Assembly: GCF_019933235.1 (NCBI RefSeq)
Contig: NZ_CP082945.1
Coordinates: 1 to 64,000, forward strand
Origin: Streptomyces angustmyceticus
GTDB lineage: Bacteria > Actinomycetota > Actinomycetes > Streptomycetales > Streptomycetaceae
Direction of reading: 5' to 3'
DNA length: 64,000 nt
Shown here: piece after piece, positions 54,073-63,186 of the stretch
Layout: each line of letters starts with the position of its first letter
Numbering within the stretch: the first letter of the stretch is position 1
Notes under the pieces: model-generated
Told to the model about the DNA's origin: nothing
Database searches by the model: none
What the model saw: only the letters and a program-made list of their open reading frames with translations
Program-made: the position numbers and the translations under genes

Positions 54073-54382
54073 CGTGCTCGGTGCGTGCCGTGACGCACGA
54101 ACTGTCGTGTCGATGACGAGTTCTACCGGTGGGGCGGCCGGCCCGCAACGGATTTCGGGTCGGTGGCCGGGCACAGGGCACCCGGCTGGGCGGCGGGGTA
54201 CAGGTCTGGGCCACCGATCCTCAGCGGGCCGCACGGCTGTGGCGGCTGTCGGCCGAACTCACCGGGGTCGACGCGTTCGGCGGACGAGGTATCCGTCCGG
54301 ACGGTCCGGCAGGCCGAACGGATACCTCACGGCCAGGTGGCGGGGCTGGGTCCAGGTGCGGGGAGCAGCCGGCCGGCGGGGG
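54073..54382. other. Intergenic region with a faint plus-strand remnant
   Basis: At about 54203-54290 the plus strand reads QVWATDPQRAARLWRLSAEL and TGVDAFGG with good codon bias, similar to the C-terminal tail of some SDR proteins. It has no start or upstream continuation. I take it as a relic. No complete gene is seen. Confidence 0.4.
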
Positions 54383-54802
54383 TCACCGCTGTGCGGCACG
54401 GACGCTTTCTGCCCGGCCGGGCTCGTCCGCGCGCTGTGACGCGATCACGGCGAGGGCGTCCTCGGGGCTCGCGTGGACCGGGGTGGTGACGCTGATGCCC
54501 GTCAGGTCGAGCAGGCGCAGTACGACATCGGACACCGCTGCCAGGTGCAGGCTCCCGTCGAGGCGCTTGGCCTCGTTGGAGGCACGGATGAGGATGTTCA
54601 GCCCCGAGGAGTCCATGAACGGCACGGCCCGCAGGTCCAGCACGAGAAACCGCCTGCCGTGCACGATCTGATTGGCCAGCTGGTGGTGAAGCGAGGTGCC
54701 GGTCGCACCGTCGAGATCCCCCGACACGGTCACCACCGCGACCTCCGGCTCGGTGACGTTCACTTCGACGTTCAGCTCGTACGGTTCGGACACGGTCTCC
54801 AC
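54383..54802 (-). CDS. STAS-domain anti-sigma factor antagonist
   Basis: This 139-residue cytosolic protein reads from ATG 54802 (METVSEPYELNVEV). The STAS fold shows AVVTVSGDLDGATGTSL, then FLVLDLRAVPFMDSSGLNIL, where the Ser after MDS is the site phosphorylated by anti-sigma kinases. The helix NEAKRLDGSLHLAAVSDVVL follows. In Streptomyces such proteins free sigma factors of the SigB/SigF type by binding a cognate kinase. No kinase gene is adjacent. The C-terminal tail is disordered. Confidence 0.92.
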   Translation of the reverse strand: METVSEPYELNVEVNVTEPEVAVVTVSGDLDGATGTSLHHQLANQIVHGRRFLVLDLRAVPFMDSSGLNILIRASNEAKRLDGSLHLAAVSDVVLRLLDLTGISVTTPVHASPEDALAVIASQRADEPGRAESVRAAQR

Positions 54803-54985
54803 CCTTCCATCGATCGGTGGAGCCCGGGTACCCCGTCATCCTCCCTTCAGACCATGCCGCGGCAGATGGCCGCAGAATGCCTCGCCGGCCCCTCGCGGAC
54901 CGGCCGGAACAGGTGCAGGGCGCGGCACCGGCCGACGGCCATGGCCTCGGCTTCCGGCGCCGGCGGGGCCGCGCGGCCGCCAGGT

Positions 54986-56119
54986 CTACGGATGCAGGAT
55001 GACCTTGGTGTAGCCCTCGATGCGCTTGTCGAACTTGTCGTACGCCGAGGGGGCCTGATCGAGGGGGAGTTCGTGCGAGACGACGAAGCTCGGCTTCGCC
55101 CGGCCCTCGATGATCATGTCGCGCAGGCGCCGGTTGTAGCGCTTCACGTTGCACTGCCCCGTCCCCATCCGCAGCCCCTTCTCGAAGAGCTTGCCGATCG
55201 AGACGACGAGCATGCCCTTCTTGGCCTGTTCGTCGGGACCGCCCGGATCGGCCGGAACGTACAGGCCCGGCACACCGAGGGCACCGGTGGCCCGCACCGT
55301 TTCGACGAGCGAGTTCAGGACGGTCGCCGGTTCCTCGCGGGCCTCGCCGTGCGCCATGGCCTGGTAGCCGACGGCGTCCACGCCCTTGTCGGTGCCGGCC
55401 CCCTGCGTCTGGTCCTTGATCTGCTGGACCGGGTCGCCCTCGGCGAAGTTGACCGGGACCGCACCGATCTCACGGGCCTTGTCCAGCCGCTCGGGTATCC
55501 GGTCGACGACGAAGACCTTGCTCGCCCCGCGCAGGAGAGCGGAGTAGGCGGCCATGAGCCCGACCGGCCCGCCGCCGTACACCGCGACGCTCTCGCCCGG
55601 GCGTACCTGGGCGAGTTCACAGCCGTGGTATCCGGTGGGGAAGATGTCGGCGAGCAGCATGAAGTCGGACTCGTGCTCGTTTCCCGGCGGAAGTTTCAGG
55701 CAGTTGAAGTCGGCGTAGGGAACGAGCAGATATTCCGCCTGGCCGCCCGACCAGGGCCCCATGGCGACATATCCGTAAGCGCCACCCGCAAATCCCGGAT
55801 TGACGGTCTGACAGAATCCGGTGTACCCCTCAAGGCAATTGGTGCAGAACCCGCAGGCGACATTGAAGGGCATCACCACACGGTCGCCCGCCATGAGCGA
55901 GGTGACGCCCGGGCCTACTTCCTCGATGATCCCCATGTTCTCGTGGCCGAAGACGATGCCGGGCTCGGCTGCCGTGCGACCTTCGTACATGTGCAGGTCC
56001 GAGCCGCAGATCGCGGTGGAGGTGACCTTGACGACCACCTCGTTGGGGTGCTGGATGCCGGGCTTGGCGACGTCCTCGACCTCGACGGAGTACGGCCCTT
56101 TGTAGACGACGGCTTTCAT
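54986..56119 (-). CDS. Zinc-dependent dehydrogenase, glutathione-independent formaldehyde dehydrogenase-like
   Basis: This 377-residue MDR enzyme starts at ATG 56119 behind GGGAGGTGG. The opening is MKAVVYKGPYSVEVEDV. The catalytic zinc region is STAICGSDLHMYEGR (Cys, about 39) and GHENMGIIEEVG (His-Glu, about 60). Structural-zinc cysteines lie in VACGFCTNCLEGYTGFC. The cofactor loop is YGGGPVGLMAAYSALLRGA (about 180). The insert with GALGVPGLYVPADPGGPD is typical of the FDH/PDH group that keeps NAD tightly bound. It probably oxidises formaldehyde or related aldehydes by dismutation. A decayed 3' copy lies at 41942-42065. Confidence 0.93.
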   Translation of the reverse strand: MKAVVYKGPYSVEVEDVAKPGIQHPNEVVVKVTSTAICGSDLHMYEGRTAAEPGIVFGHENMGIIEEVGPGVTSLMAGDRVVMPFNVACGFCTNCLEGYTGFCQTVNPGFAGGAYGYVAMGPWSGGQAEYLLVPYADFNCLKLPPGNEHESDFMLLADIFPTGYHGCELAQVRPGESVAVYGGGPVGLMAAYSALLRGASKVFVVDRIPERLDKAREIGAVPVNFAEGDPVQQIKDQTQGAGTDKGVDAVGYQAMAHGEAREEPATVLNSLVETVRATGALGVPGLYVPADPGGPDEQAKKGMLVVSIGKLFEKGLRMGTGQCNVKRYNRRLRDMIIEGRAKPSFVVSHELPLDQAPSAYDKFDKRIEGYTKVILHP

Positions 56120-56296
56120 TCGCTGCCACCTCCCGGTGGATAGCACGCAGAATTCCCCCACCTTTTCGACGTGACCTATCCCTCATGATTCTCCGGTCGA
56201 TCGGATGCGGCAAGCCAGTAATGTGAGTCGGGATATCCACTCGCGGTATCGCAAAGTCGCACCGCACCGAGAAACGAAAGAGGGAGGGCGACACAC

Positions 56297-56491
56297 GTGG
56301 CAGCACAGCGGCTCGGGACCCTGCTCGTCCCCGTGCTCGGCCTGTCCGGCACTTCGTACCCGCCCGGCACGACGGTCACCGTCCGCGGTCGCGGCGCGAC
56401 TGTCGATGCATTTATCAACGGCGACTGGCTCCCCCTGTCGTGGTGGGAGTTCTCCGACGGGCTCCGCGAGGACATCGCCGTCGACCGCTGA
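56297..56491 (+). CDS. Small hypothetical protein
   Basis: This 64-residue protein starts at GTG 56297 with GAGGGAGGG upstream. It reads as beta-rich: TLLVPVLGLSGTSYPPGTTV, then VRGRGATVDAFINGDWLPL and WWEFSDGLREDI. There is no signal peptide. Small proteins like this are recurrent in Streptomyces beside stress genes, but I know no function. It is divergent from the dehydrogenase gene and shares its promoter gap. Confidence 0.65.
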   Translation: MAAQRLGTLLVPVLGLSGTSYPPGTTVTVRGRGATVDAFINGDWLPLSWWEFSDGLREDIAVDR

Positions 56492-56651
56492 GGTGCGTCC
56501 GGCCCCCGTACGGCACGAGGCGGGGGTGTCATGGCCATCGCCGCAGCCCTATCCCGGGCCCGGTAGCCCCGCTCCCCCGTCGCGCCCCAGCTCGGCCGCC
56601 CAGGACCCCCGCCCGTCATTTATTTCGGGCAAAACGGGGCAAGCTACCGGT

Positions 56652-56882
56652 ATGAGTTCTCCATCTTCCGATCAGGATCCACGCCGCTCCCCCGGCCTCG
56701 CCCCTGGAGTCGGGGTACCGCCCGGGGAAACCCCGCAGGGCGAGGGCAGCACCGGCGCGGAGACCGGCCCCCGTGACAGCCAGACCCGTGGATGGGCCAC
56801 AGGCCCCGTCATCATCCTGGGCATCATCGTGGTGCTCTGCGCCGCGTTCTTCATCGCCTACGCCGTGATCGTGACCGTGTGA
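56652..56882 (+). CDS. DUF6480 family small membrane protein
   Basis: This 76-residue protein starts at ATG 56652. It has the family's Pro/Gly-rich N-terminus (RRSPGLAPGVGVPPGETP), a short polar linker, the conserved TRGWATGP and one C-terminal membrane helix (VIILGIIVVLCAAFFIAYAV). It is probably a tail-anchored inner-membrane protein. Function is unknown for the whole family. Confidence 0.88.
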   Translation: MSSPSSDQDPRRSPGLAPGVGVPPGETPQGEGSTGAETGPRDSQTRGWATGPVIILGIIVVLCAAFFIAYAVIVTV

Positions 56883-57375
56883 CCACTGGGGGGTCCCGCA
56901 CGCACGGTGGCGGCCTGAGCGCTGAAGGTCGCGGGTGCCGACGGCCCCGTGCGCCGAGAGTTTCCGCGTGCTGACAGCCGAGCGCTGTCGGCTCCGGAGT
57001 GCGCAACGCACCAGCCGGTCCAGTAGTGGTAGCCACACACCTCAGCGAAGCCCGAGCCCACAGAGCCGGAGAGCCGCGGGGTTGTCACGTTCGGCCTGGG
57101 GATACATCCGGTCGACGGCGTGCGTGCCGGCCTAATTCACCCGACCCCGAAGCACCAGTGCGGCAGCGCCGCACCCGCCCACCAGGGGCACCCGCCCCCT
57201 GATCGCGATCAGGCCACACCAAGCCCCGCCGACGAATCAGCCACCGGCGGCCCCACGGAGAGTTGAGCACCGGCACCAGTCCAGCCCGAAGCGTTGACGC
57301 GCTCATGGCGAGCGAGCACCCTATGAGGCGATTGGTCTGGACCATCTGGGCCAACTTCGTTTCGTGGGAGGGCAT
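56883..57375. other. Upstream region of the chitinase gene
   Basis: No gene is supported. Long frames on the minus strand are shadows. The right end holds a DasR-like box (57330-57345) and the GGGAGG ribosome site. Confidence 0.55.
57330..57345. promoter_or_regulatory. DasR-responsive element (dre) candidate
   Basis: ATTGGTCTGGACCATC matches the known dre consensus (A-C/T-TGGTCTAGACCA-G/C-T) at most positions and is nearly palindromic. It lies 30-46 bases before the chitinase start. In Streptomyces DasR represses chitin and aminosugar genes from such boxes and is released by glucosamine-6-phosphate. Confidence 0.8.
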
Positions 57376-58602
57376 GTGCCACCTCGTCACGTCAGAACTC
57401 TCGCCGCCGTCCTCTCGGCGGCCTGCCTCGCACTCGCGGCCACCGGTACGGCTCTCGCCGGCGACGACGGCATGGCCGCAGCGGCCCCGCAGTCCGTGGG
57501 CAGCAACTGGTACGCCGCGGCGCCCTACCTCATGCCGCTGGACAACGACCCGCCGGACGCCGCATCGGTGATGGACGCCACCGGCCTCAAGGCGTTCCAG
57601 CTCGCCTTTGTCCTGGCCCCGAACGGCGGTGGCTGCGCGCCGACATGGGGCGGGACCGACCCGGTCGGCTCGGACACCGCGGTGGCCGGCGTGATCTCCG
57701 CGATCCGCGCGAAGGGCGGGGATGTCTCCGCCTCCATCGGCGGGTACGGCGGCACCAAGCTCGGGCAGACCTGCGGCACCCCGGAGGCGACGGCCGCCGC
57801 ATACCAGCGGGTCGTCGACAAGTACGGCCTCAAGGCTCTCGACTTCGACCTGGAGGAGCCCGAGTACGAGAACGCCGCGGCCATCCACAACGAGATCGGG
57901 GCCGCCAAGATCCTCCAGCAGCGGAACCCCGGTATCTACCTCTCCGTCACCACGGCCGGCACCGCGGACGGCACCGGCTGGTTCGGCAAGCAGATGCTCG
58001 ACGAGGCCAAGTCCCAGTCCTTCACACCGGACAACTTCTCCATCATGCCGTTCGACGGCGGCTTCAACGGCGCGGCCTCCCAGACCGCGGCCCTGACCAA
58101 ATTCAACTCCCTCTTGCGGACCACCTTCGGCTGGGACGAGGCCACCGCGTACGCCCACGAGGGCATCTCGCAGATGAACGGCCGCAGCGACACCGGCGAG
58201 TACTTCACCCAGGCGGACTTCCGGACGGTGCTGGACTTCGCGACCGCGCATCACATGGCGCGCTTCACGAACTGGTCCGTCAACCGGGACCGGCAGTGTT
58301 CCCCGCCGGACAACAACGGCAGGACGTCCGGCACCTGCAGCAGTGTTCCGCAGGGTGCGTACGACTTCACCGCGTACTCGGTGAAATTCGCCGGGGCCAC
58401 CCCGCCCACCACGCCACCCACTATCCCGCCCACCACTCCGCCCGGCAGTTGCACCGCCCCCGCCTACAACGCCGGAACGGTCTATGTGGGTGGCGACACG
58501 GCCTCGTACAACGGCCATACGTGGCAGGCGAAGTGGTGGACGCAGGGTGAGACGCCCTCCACCGGCGGCTCGGGGGTCTGGCGCGACCTGGGCGCCTGCT
58601 GA
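57376..58602 (+). CDS. Secreted GH18 chitinase with C-terminal chitin-binding domain
   Basis: This exported enzyme of about 408 residues is favoured to start at GTG 57376 after GGGAGG; GTG 57364 is the longer option. The signal peptide ends at TALAG (about 28). The GH18-like barrel shows ASIGGYGG (about 118) and the catalytic LDFDLEEPE (about 157-165), where Asp-x-Asp-x-Glu is intact. A Pro/Thr linker (TPPTTPPTIPPTTPP) joins a C-terminal CBM5/12-type domain (YNAGTVYVGGDTASYNGHTW, then WWTQGETPS). It degrades chitin outside the cell. A dre box upstream points to DasR control. Confidence 0.94.
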   Translation: MPPRHVRTLAAVLSAACLALAATGTALAGDDGMAAAAPQSVGSNWYAAAPYLMPLDNDPPDAASVMDATGLKAFQLAFVLAPNGGGCAPTWGGTDPVGSDTAVAGVISAIRAKGGDVSASIGGYGGTKLGQTCGTPEATAAAYQRVVDKYGLKALDFDLEEPEYENAAAIHNEIGAAKILQQRNPGIYLSVTTAGTADGTGWFGKQMLDEAKSQSFTPDNFSIMPFDGGFNGAASQTAALTKFNSLLRTTFGWDEATAYAHEGISQMNGRSDTGEYFTQADFRTVLDFATAHHMARFTNWSVNRDRQCSPPDNNGRTSGTCSSVPQGAYDFTAYSVKFAGATPPTTPPTIPPTTPPGSCTAPAYNAGTVYVGGDTASYNGHTWQAKWWTQGETPSTGGSGVWRDLGAC

Positions 58603-58607
58603 CCTCA

Positions 58608-58642
58608 GGGGGAGGTGCGCTCCCGCCGGCCGCTCCTCCCCC
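58608..58642 (+). terminator. Hairpin after the chitinase gene
   Basis: GGGGGAGG (58608-58615) pairs with CCTCCCCC (58635-58642), with further pairs possible inside the loop. It starts 5 bases after the stop. Confidence 0.65.
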
Positions 58643-58881
58643 CTCTCCCCTGCGCGCCGCCCCTGCCTCGCCAGCGCCATGGCCGCAAATGCCACGAAAG
58701 ACATCACAAAGCATTGCCATTGGTGAAATTGTTGTTTCTTCTGTGTTGAACATCTGTCAAAAAGCGTCAACTCCTGGCACGCTCCCCTCGATTCACTCTT
58801 CTGCTCCACCGGGCATCCACCCCTCGGCTGCCCGGCCGCATCCTGGGCCGCGACGCCGCGGCCCTCACAAGGGAGACCGAG
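58643..58881. other. Promoter gap before the M4 protease gene
   Basis: The stretch 58690-58780 is unusually A/T-rich for this genome (GAAATTGTTGTTTC and AACATCTGTCAAAAAGCG) and is the probable promoter and operator area. No gene is seen. Confidence 0.5.
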
Positions 58882-60501
58882 TTGAGACGGATCTCGTCCA
58901 CCCCCCGCAAGAACACCCTGCGCGCCGCTGCCCTGGTCGCCTCCGCCGCGATGGTCGCCGTCGGCGTCCAGACCGGCTCGGCCAGCGCACAGCCGGACCG
59001 TGCGACCGGCGCTTCGGCGGTCCAACTGTCCAGCGCGCAGCGGGCATCCGCGCTCGTGGATGCCCAGCACCACGCCTCCGCCACCGCCGCGAAGATCGGC
59101 CTTGGCGCGGCGGAGAAGCTCGTCGTGCGTGACGTCGTCAAGGACGCGGACGGCACCGTGCACACCCGGTACGAGCGCACGTACGAGGGACTGCCGGTCC
59201 TCGGCGGCGACCTGGTGGTCCACGAGGCCGCGAACGGGACCCGCAGCGTCACCAGGGCGACCGACGCGCGGATATCCGTGGCCACCACGTCCGCCGCGCT
59301 CGCCCCCTCCGAGGCGAAGAAGAGCGCGCTCAGCGCCGCCGCCGCGAAGAAGGACACCCGGACCAGCGCCTCCGCCGCGCCGCGCAAGGTGATCTGGGCC
59401 GCCACGGGCAAGCCGGTGCTCGCGTACGAAACCGTCGTCACCGGCGTCCAGAAGGACGGCACGCCCAGCGAACTGCACGTCATCACCGACGCGGCCACCG
59501 GGCGGAAGCTGTTCCAGAACGAGGCCATCGAGACCGGCTCCGGCACCAGCACCTACAGCGGCAAGGTCACGCTCACCACCACCAAGAGCGGGTCGACCTA
59601 CCAGCTGACCGACGGTGCCCGCGGCGGCCACAAGACCTACGACCTCAAGCAGAACACCTCGGGCACCGGCACGCTCTTCACCGACGCGGACGACGTGTGG
59701 GGCGGCGGGCGGCAGACCGCCGGCGTCGACGCACACTACGGTGCGGCCGTCACCTGGGACTTCTACAAGAACACCTTCGGCCGCAACGGCATCCGCGGCG
59801 ACGGCAAGGGCGCCTACTCCCGCGTCCACTACGGCAGCAACTACGTCAACGCCTTCTGGGACGACGACTGCTTCTGCATGACCTACGGTGACGGCGAAGG
59901 AAACTCGCACCCGCTCACCTCGCTCGACGTGGCCGCCCACGAGATGAGCCACGGCGTCACCGCCGCCACCGCGGGGCTCAACTACAGCGGTGAGTCCGGC
60001 GGTCTCAACGAGGCCACGTCCGACATCTTCGGCACGTCGGCGGAGTTCTACGCCAAGAACGCCTCGGACCCGGGCGACTACCTCATCGGCGAGAAGATCG
60101 ACATCAACGGCGACGGCACCCCGCTGCGCTACATGGACAAGCCGTCCAAGGACGGGGCCTCGGCCGACTACTGGTCCAGCGGCGTGGGCAACAAGGACGT
60201 GCACTACTCGTCCGGCGTCGCCAACCACTTCTTCTACCTGCTGTCCGAGGGCAGCGGCGCCAAGACCATCAACGGCGTCCGCTACAACAGCCCGACCTCC
60301 GACGGCTCCAAGGTCACCGGCATCGGCCGGGCCAAGGCCGAGAAGATCTGGTACAAGGCCCTCACCACGTACATGACCTCCACCACCAACTACAAGGCCG
60401 CGCGCGCCGCGACCCTGAAGGCGGCAGGCGCCCTGTACGGCACGACGAGCGCCGAGTACAAGGCCGTCGGCGCCGCGTGGACGGGCGTCAACGTGAAGTA
60501 G
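58882..60501 (+). CDS. Secreted M4-family (thermolysin-like) metalloprotease
   Basis: This 539-residue preproenzyme starts at TTG 58882 with AAGGGAG upstream. A signal peptide ends near GSASAQ (about 37). The FTP/PepSY propeptide occupies about residues 40-205 (YEGLPVLGGDLVVHE). The catalytic domain begins near 220. The zinc-binding motif is AAHEMSHGV (about 352-360) with the third ligand Glu in GGLNEATSD (about 375), and the catalytic His lies in KDVHYSSGVANHFFYLL (about 435). There is no C-terminal domain after the alpha-helical lobe. It degrades proteins outside the cell after self-cleavage. Confidence 0.95.
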   Translation: MRRISSTPRKNTLRAAALVASAAMVAVGVQTGSASAQPDRATGASAVQLSSAQRASALVDAQHHASATAAKIGLGAAEKLVVRDVVKDADGTVHTRYERTYEGLPVLGGDLVVHEAANGTRSVTRATDARISVATTSAALAPSEAKKSALSAAAAKKDTRTSASAAPRKVIWAATGKPVLAYETVVTGVQKDGTPSELHVITDAATGRKLFQNEAIETGSGTSTYSGKVTLTTTKSGSTYQLTDGARGGHKTYDLKQNTSGTGTLFTDADDVWGGGRQTAGVDAHYGAAVTWDFYKNTFGRNGIRGDGKGAYSRVHYGSNYVNAFWDDDCFCMTYGDGEGNSHPLTSLDVAAHEMSHGVTAATAGLNYSGESGGLNEATSDIFGTSAEFYAKNASDPGDYLIGEKIDINGDGTPLRYMDKPSKDGASADYWSSGVGNKDVHYSSGVANHFFYLLSEGSGAKTINGVRYNSPTSDGSKVTGIGRAKAEKIWYKALTTYMTSTTNYKAARAATLKAAGALYGTTSAEYKAVGAAWTGVNVK

Positions 60502-60518
60502 CGGTCCCCTCTTCGGTA

Positions 60519-60550
60519 CGGCGTCCCGGCAACCGGTTGCCGGGACGCCG
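60519..60550 (+). terminator. Perfect palindromic terminator after the protease gene
   Basis: The 16-base arms 60519-60534 and 60535-60550 are exact reverse complements and lie 18 bases after the stop. Confidence 0.88.
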
Positions 60551-60618
60551 TCCTGCGCCGTGCGCGCAGGACCCGGGCTGCCGCGCCGCCCGCCCGGAGC
60601 GTTGCCTACGATGAGGGC

Positions 60619-61014
60619 GTGCTGCCCCGCCGACCGTACGAACTCACGCCGCCCGCCCGGCGGTGTCGTGCGCTGTTCGTACTCGCGCTGCTGGCGGGCC
60701 TGCTGGGCATGCACGCCCTCGCCCCCGCGGTCACCTCGGCTCCTCACCCGCACGGACCCCGCATGTCCGCGATGGGCACCGCGCACGCGCACTGCCACGG
60801 AGCGGGAGACTGCGGCGCCGGCGGGAAGCTCCACCACGCCGACACGACCTGCGCGTCCGGGGCGCTCGAAGCGACGCCGACGCCCCCGGCCCTGATGCCC
60901 TCCCCCATCCGCCCCGCCGAGCCCGAGTCCGTGGCGGACGCGGGCGAGTCGAAGGGCCGGGACGGTGGGCGGGCGCCTCCCTCGCTGGCCGAACTCCAAC
61001 TTCTGCGGATCTAG
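60619..61014 (+). CDS. DUF6153 family protein
   Basis: This 131-residue protein starts at GTG 60619. One N-terminal membrane segment (ALFVLALLAGLLGMHALAP) is followed by a His- and Cys-rich outer segment (AHAHCHGAGDCGAGGKLHHA, then TTCASG) that could bind copper or another metal. The tail is Pro-rich and ends LAELQLLRI, a recurrent end of this family. It lies 82 bases before a DUF305 lipoprotein gene in the same direction. The pair recurs in Streptomyces and may serve metal handling. That role is inference. Confidence 0.85.
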   Translation: MLPRRPYELTPPARRCRALFVLALLAGLLGMHALAPAVTSAPHPHGPRMSAMGTAHAHCHGAGDCGAGGKLHHADTTCASGALEATPTPPALMPSPIRPAEPESVADAGESKGRDGGRAPPSLAELQLLRI

Positions 61015-61096
61015 GAACGCCCGACGGCACGCCCCGCTCCGGGGTGGCGTCGTCGTCCGGCACGTTCCGATACCGCACGTCTTCAGGAGTTCACCC

Positions 61097-61732
61097 ATGA
61101 CGTTCTTCCGTCCCCTCGCCCGCCGCGTCCCTCTCGTCGCGGCAACCGCCGCCTGCGCACTGGCACTGGCCGCCTGCGGCAGCAGCGACAGCGGCAACCA
61201 CTCCGGCGACGGCTCCCCCGCGAAGCCCGCTTCCTCGCCGAGCGCCCGGGTTTCGTCCGACGGCCACAATGCCGCTGACGTGGCCTTCGCGAAGGGCATG
61301 ATCCCGCACCACCGGCAGGCCGTGGAGATGGCCGGCCTGGCCGCCACCCGGGCCTCTTCTCCGCAGGTCAAGGAGTTCGCCGCCCAGATCAAGAAGGCCC
61401 AGGCCCCGGAGATCAGGACGCTGTCCGGGTGGCTGGCGGCCTGGCACGAGCCGGTGCCCGCCGAGATGCCCGGCATGGACCACTCCGCCCACTCCGGCAT
61501 GCCCGGCATGAAGGGCATGCCGGAGATGGCGGCGCTCAAGAAGAAGTCCGGCAAGGAGTTCGACAGGTCCTTCCTGGAGATGATGGTCGGGCATCACCGG
61601 GGCGCGGTGAAGATGGCCGGCACCGAACAGGACAAGGGTGCCTACGGCCGGGCGAAGACACTGGCCACGGACATCATCAGGACCCAGAGCGCGGAGATCG
61701 CCCGGATGAACAAGCTGCTCGGCAAGGGCTGA
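61097..61732 (+). CDS. DUF305 family lipoprotein
   Basis: This 211-residue lipoprotein starts at ATG 61097 after CAGGAG. Its lipobox is LALAACGSS (Cys at about 26). Two DUF305 four-helix repeats carry the family motifs FAKGMIPHHRQAVEMA (about residues 63-78) and FLEMMVGHHRGAVKMA (about 160-175). A Met/His-rich linker (EMPGMDHSAHSGMPGM) lies between them. The paired His residues and the Met-rich linker suggest copper binding at the outer membrane face. It is probably co-transcribed with the DUF6153 gene. Confidence 0.92.
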   Translation: MTFFRPLARRVPLVAATAACALALAACGSSDSGNHSGDGSPAKPASSPSARVSSDGHNAADVAFAKGMIPHHRQAVEMAGLAATRASSPQVKEFAAQIKKAQAPEIRTLSGWLAAWHEPVPAEMPGMDHSAHSGMPGMKGMPEMAALKKKSGKEFDRSFLEMMVGHHRGAVKMAGTEQDKGAYGRAKTLATDIIRTQSAEIARMNKLLGKG

Positions 61733-61774
61733 CCGCCGGCCGCGAGGGGAGCCCGCGCCGACCGTGGGCTCCCG

Positions 61775-61812
61775 CTGCACCGACCGCGGGCTTCGGCCCG
61801 CGGTCGGTGCAG
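61775..61812 (+). terminator. Terminator with TTCG tetraloop after the DUF305 gene
   Basis: A perfect 17-bp stem (61775-61791 with 61796-61812) closed by a TTCG loop, 43 bases after the stop. Confidence 0.92.
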
Positions 61813-62169
61813 GTCACGGCGGCGATGACGTCGTCCCGTCGCCGCGACCGTCTCCCCACCGGGTTCAATCCCTCGCACCGGAGTTCACCGTTCCGGCTTC
61901 CGTCTACGGCGAATTCGCCAACTCGCGCCGGACAACTGACCGGTTCGGATCCGTCGCGCGCAGTAGCGCCAACGACGAGGGATTCCGCTGACTTGGCGGT
62001 TCCGCCCCCTCGACCGACCCGTATCGGGTTTCTTTTTGCCCCTGGGAGGTTGTAGAACATACGGATCTGCACACGCATCTCATCGTGCGAACTGCGTGCG
62101 GCGTTTCCGTCGAATGTGCGATAGAAATAAGAGAAAGAGCTCCACGTCATCCCAACAGAAGATTCCGGA
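61813..62169. other. Upstream region of the LacI gene
   Basis: No gene is seen. The last 110 bases are A/T-richer (TAGAACATACGG, AAATAAGAGAAAGAGC) and are the likely promoter. AGAGAAAGAG-type purines near 62130 may serve translation, although the site before ATG 62170 is weak. Confidence 0.5.
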
Positions 62170-63174
62170 ATGTCCGATACCGAACCTTACCGGGCTGTTA
62201 CCGCGACAGATGTCGCTCGCGTTGCCGGTGTATCCCAGTCGACGGTTTCCCTGGTACTGAACGGAAAAGGCCGCGGCCGAATCAGCGACAAGACGGTGCG
62301 ACGTGTTACCGAGACAGCCCAGCGGATGGGCTACCGCATCAATCAGTCGGCCCGCCATCTCCGATTGGGAACCAGTGGCACGGTCCTGCTGGCCGTCCCC
62401 ACCCTCACCAACAACGCCTTCGCCGCCGTCCACGCGGGCGCGGCGCGCCGCGGCGCCGAACACGGCCTCGGCCTGGTGGTCTTCCCGCTCAGCGCCGAGG
62501 ACGGGACCAGCCCGTTCTCCGCGCCGCAGCAGGCGCTCGACGGCGTGCTCGCGTGCTCGATGCCCGCGACCACCGTCTCCGACGTCAGCGCGGGGGTGCC
62601 CCTGGTGGTCCTCGACGACGCGTCGGCGCCGGGCACGCCGGCCGTGACGATGGACGTCGGCGGAGGCATGGCGCTGGCCCTGAACCGGCTGCTCGCCCTC
62701 GGGCACCGGCGCATCGCCCATGTACGGGCCGACCGCCCCGCGTGGACCTTCGAGCAGCGGGCGCAGACCTTCGATCTGGGGGTGCTCACCCGGCCCGACG
62801 TGGTGGCCCAGCGGGTCACGTGCCCCTTCGCCCCGGCCCTCGTCAAGGAACGCATGATGCCGGTGCTGTCCGCGCCGGACCGGCCCACGGCCGTCGTCTG
62901 CGACGACGACAACATGGCGACGGGGGTCTACTCGGCGGCGATGAGCCTCGGGCTGACCATCGGCACGGACCTGTCCGTGATCGGGTTCAACGACGCCCCC
63001 GCCGCCTCCCAGGCCACCCCCGGGCTGACCAGCGTCCACCTGCCGCTGGAGGAACTGGGCGACCGGGGGATGCGGGTGCTGGTCGGGCTGCGCGGCGGCG
63101 AGGCGGCGGAGTCGGAACCGCTGCCGGTGACCCTCGTCGAGCGGGACTCCATAGGGCCGGCGCCCCGGGGGTGA
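62170..63174 (+). CDS. LacI-family transcriptional regulator
   Basis: This 334-residue repressor starts at ATG 62170. The helix-turn-helix is at residues of about 11-35 (TATDVARVAGVSQSTVSLVL), followed by the hinge helix (TAQRMGYRINQSARHLR). The sugar-binding periplasmic-like domain follows: TVLLAVPTLTNNAFAAVHAG, VPLVVLDDAS, and SVIGFNDAPAASQATPGLTS. It probably senses a sugar and controls nearby transport or metabolic genes outside this window. It is convergent with the partial gene at the right edge. Confidence 0.93.
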   Translation: MSDTEPYRAVTATDVARVAGVSQSTVSLVLNGKGRGRISDKTVRRVTETAQRMGYRINQSARHLRLGTSGTVLLAVPTLTNNAFAAVHAGAARRGAEHGLGLVVFPLSAEDGTSPFSAPQQALDGVLACSMPATTVSDVSAGVPLVVLDDASAPGTPAVTMDVGGGMALALNRLLALGHRRIAHVRADRPAWTFEQRAQTFDLGVLTRPDVVAQRVTCPFAPALVKERMMPVLSAPDRPTAVVCDDDNMATGVYSAAMSLGLTIGTDLSVIGFNDAPAASQATPGLTSVHLPLEELGDRGMRVLVGLRGGEAAESEPLPVTLVERDSIGPAPRG

Positions 63175-63186
63175 GGGGCCGCGCGC

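Noticed and set aside
57085..61554. A 1489-codon open frame on the minus strand
   Set aside because: It runs antisense to the chitinase, protease, DUF6153 and DUF305 genes, all of which have signal peptides, motifs and ribosome sites. It is a by-product of G/C third positions.
61855..61885. A GGTTCAATCC T-loop-like string
   Set aside because: The flanking bases do not form the T stem and no cloverleaf is present.
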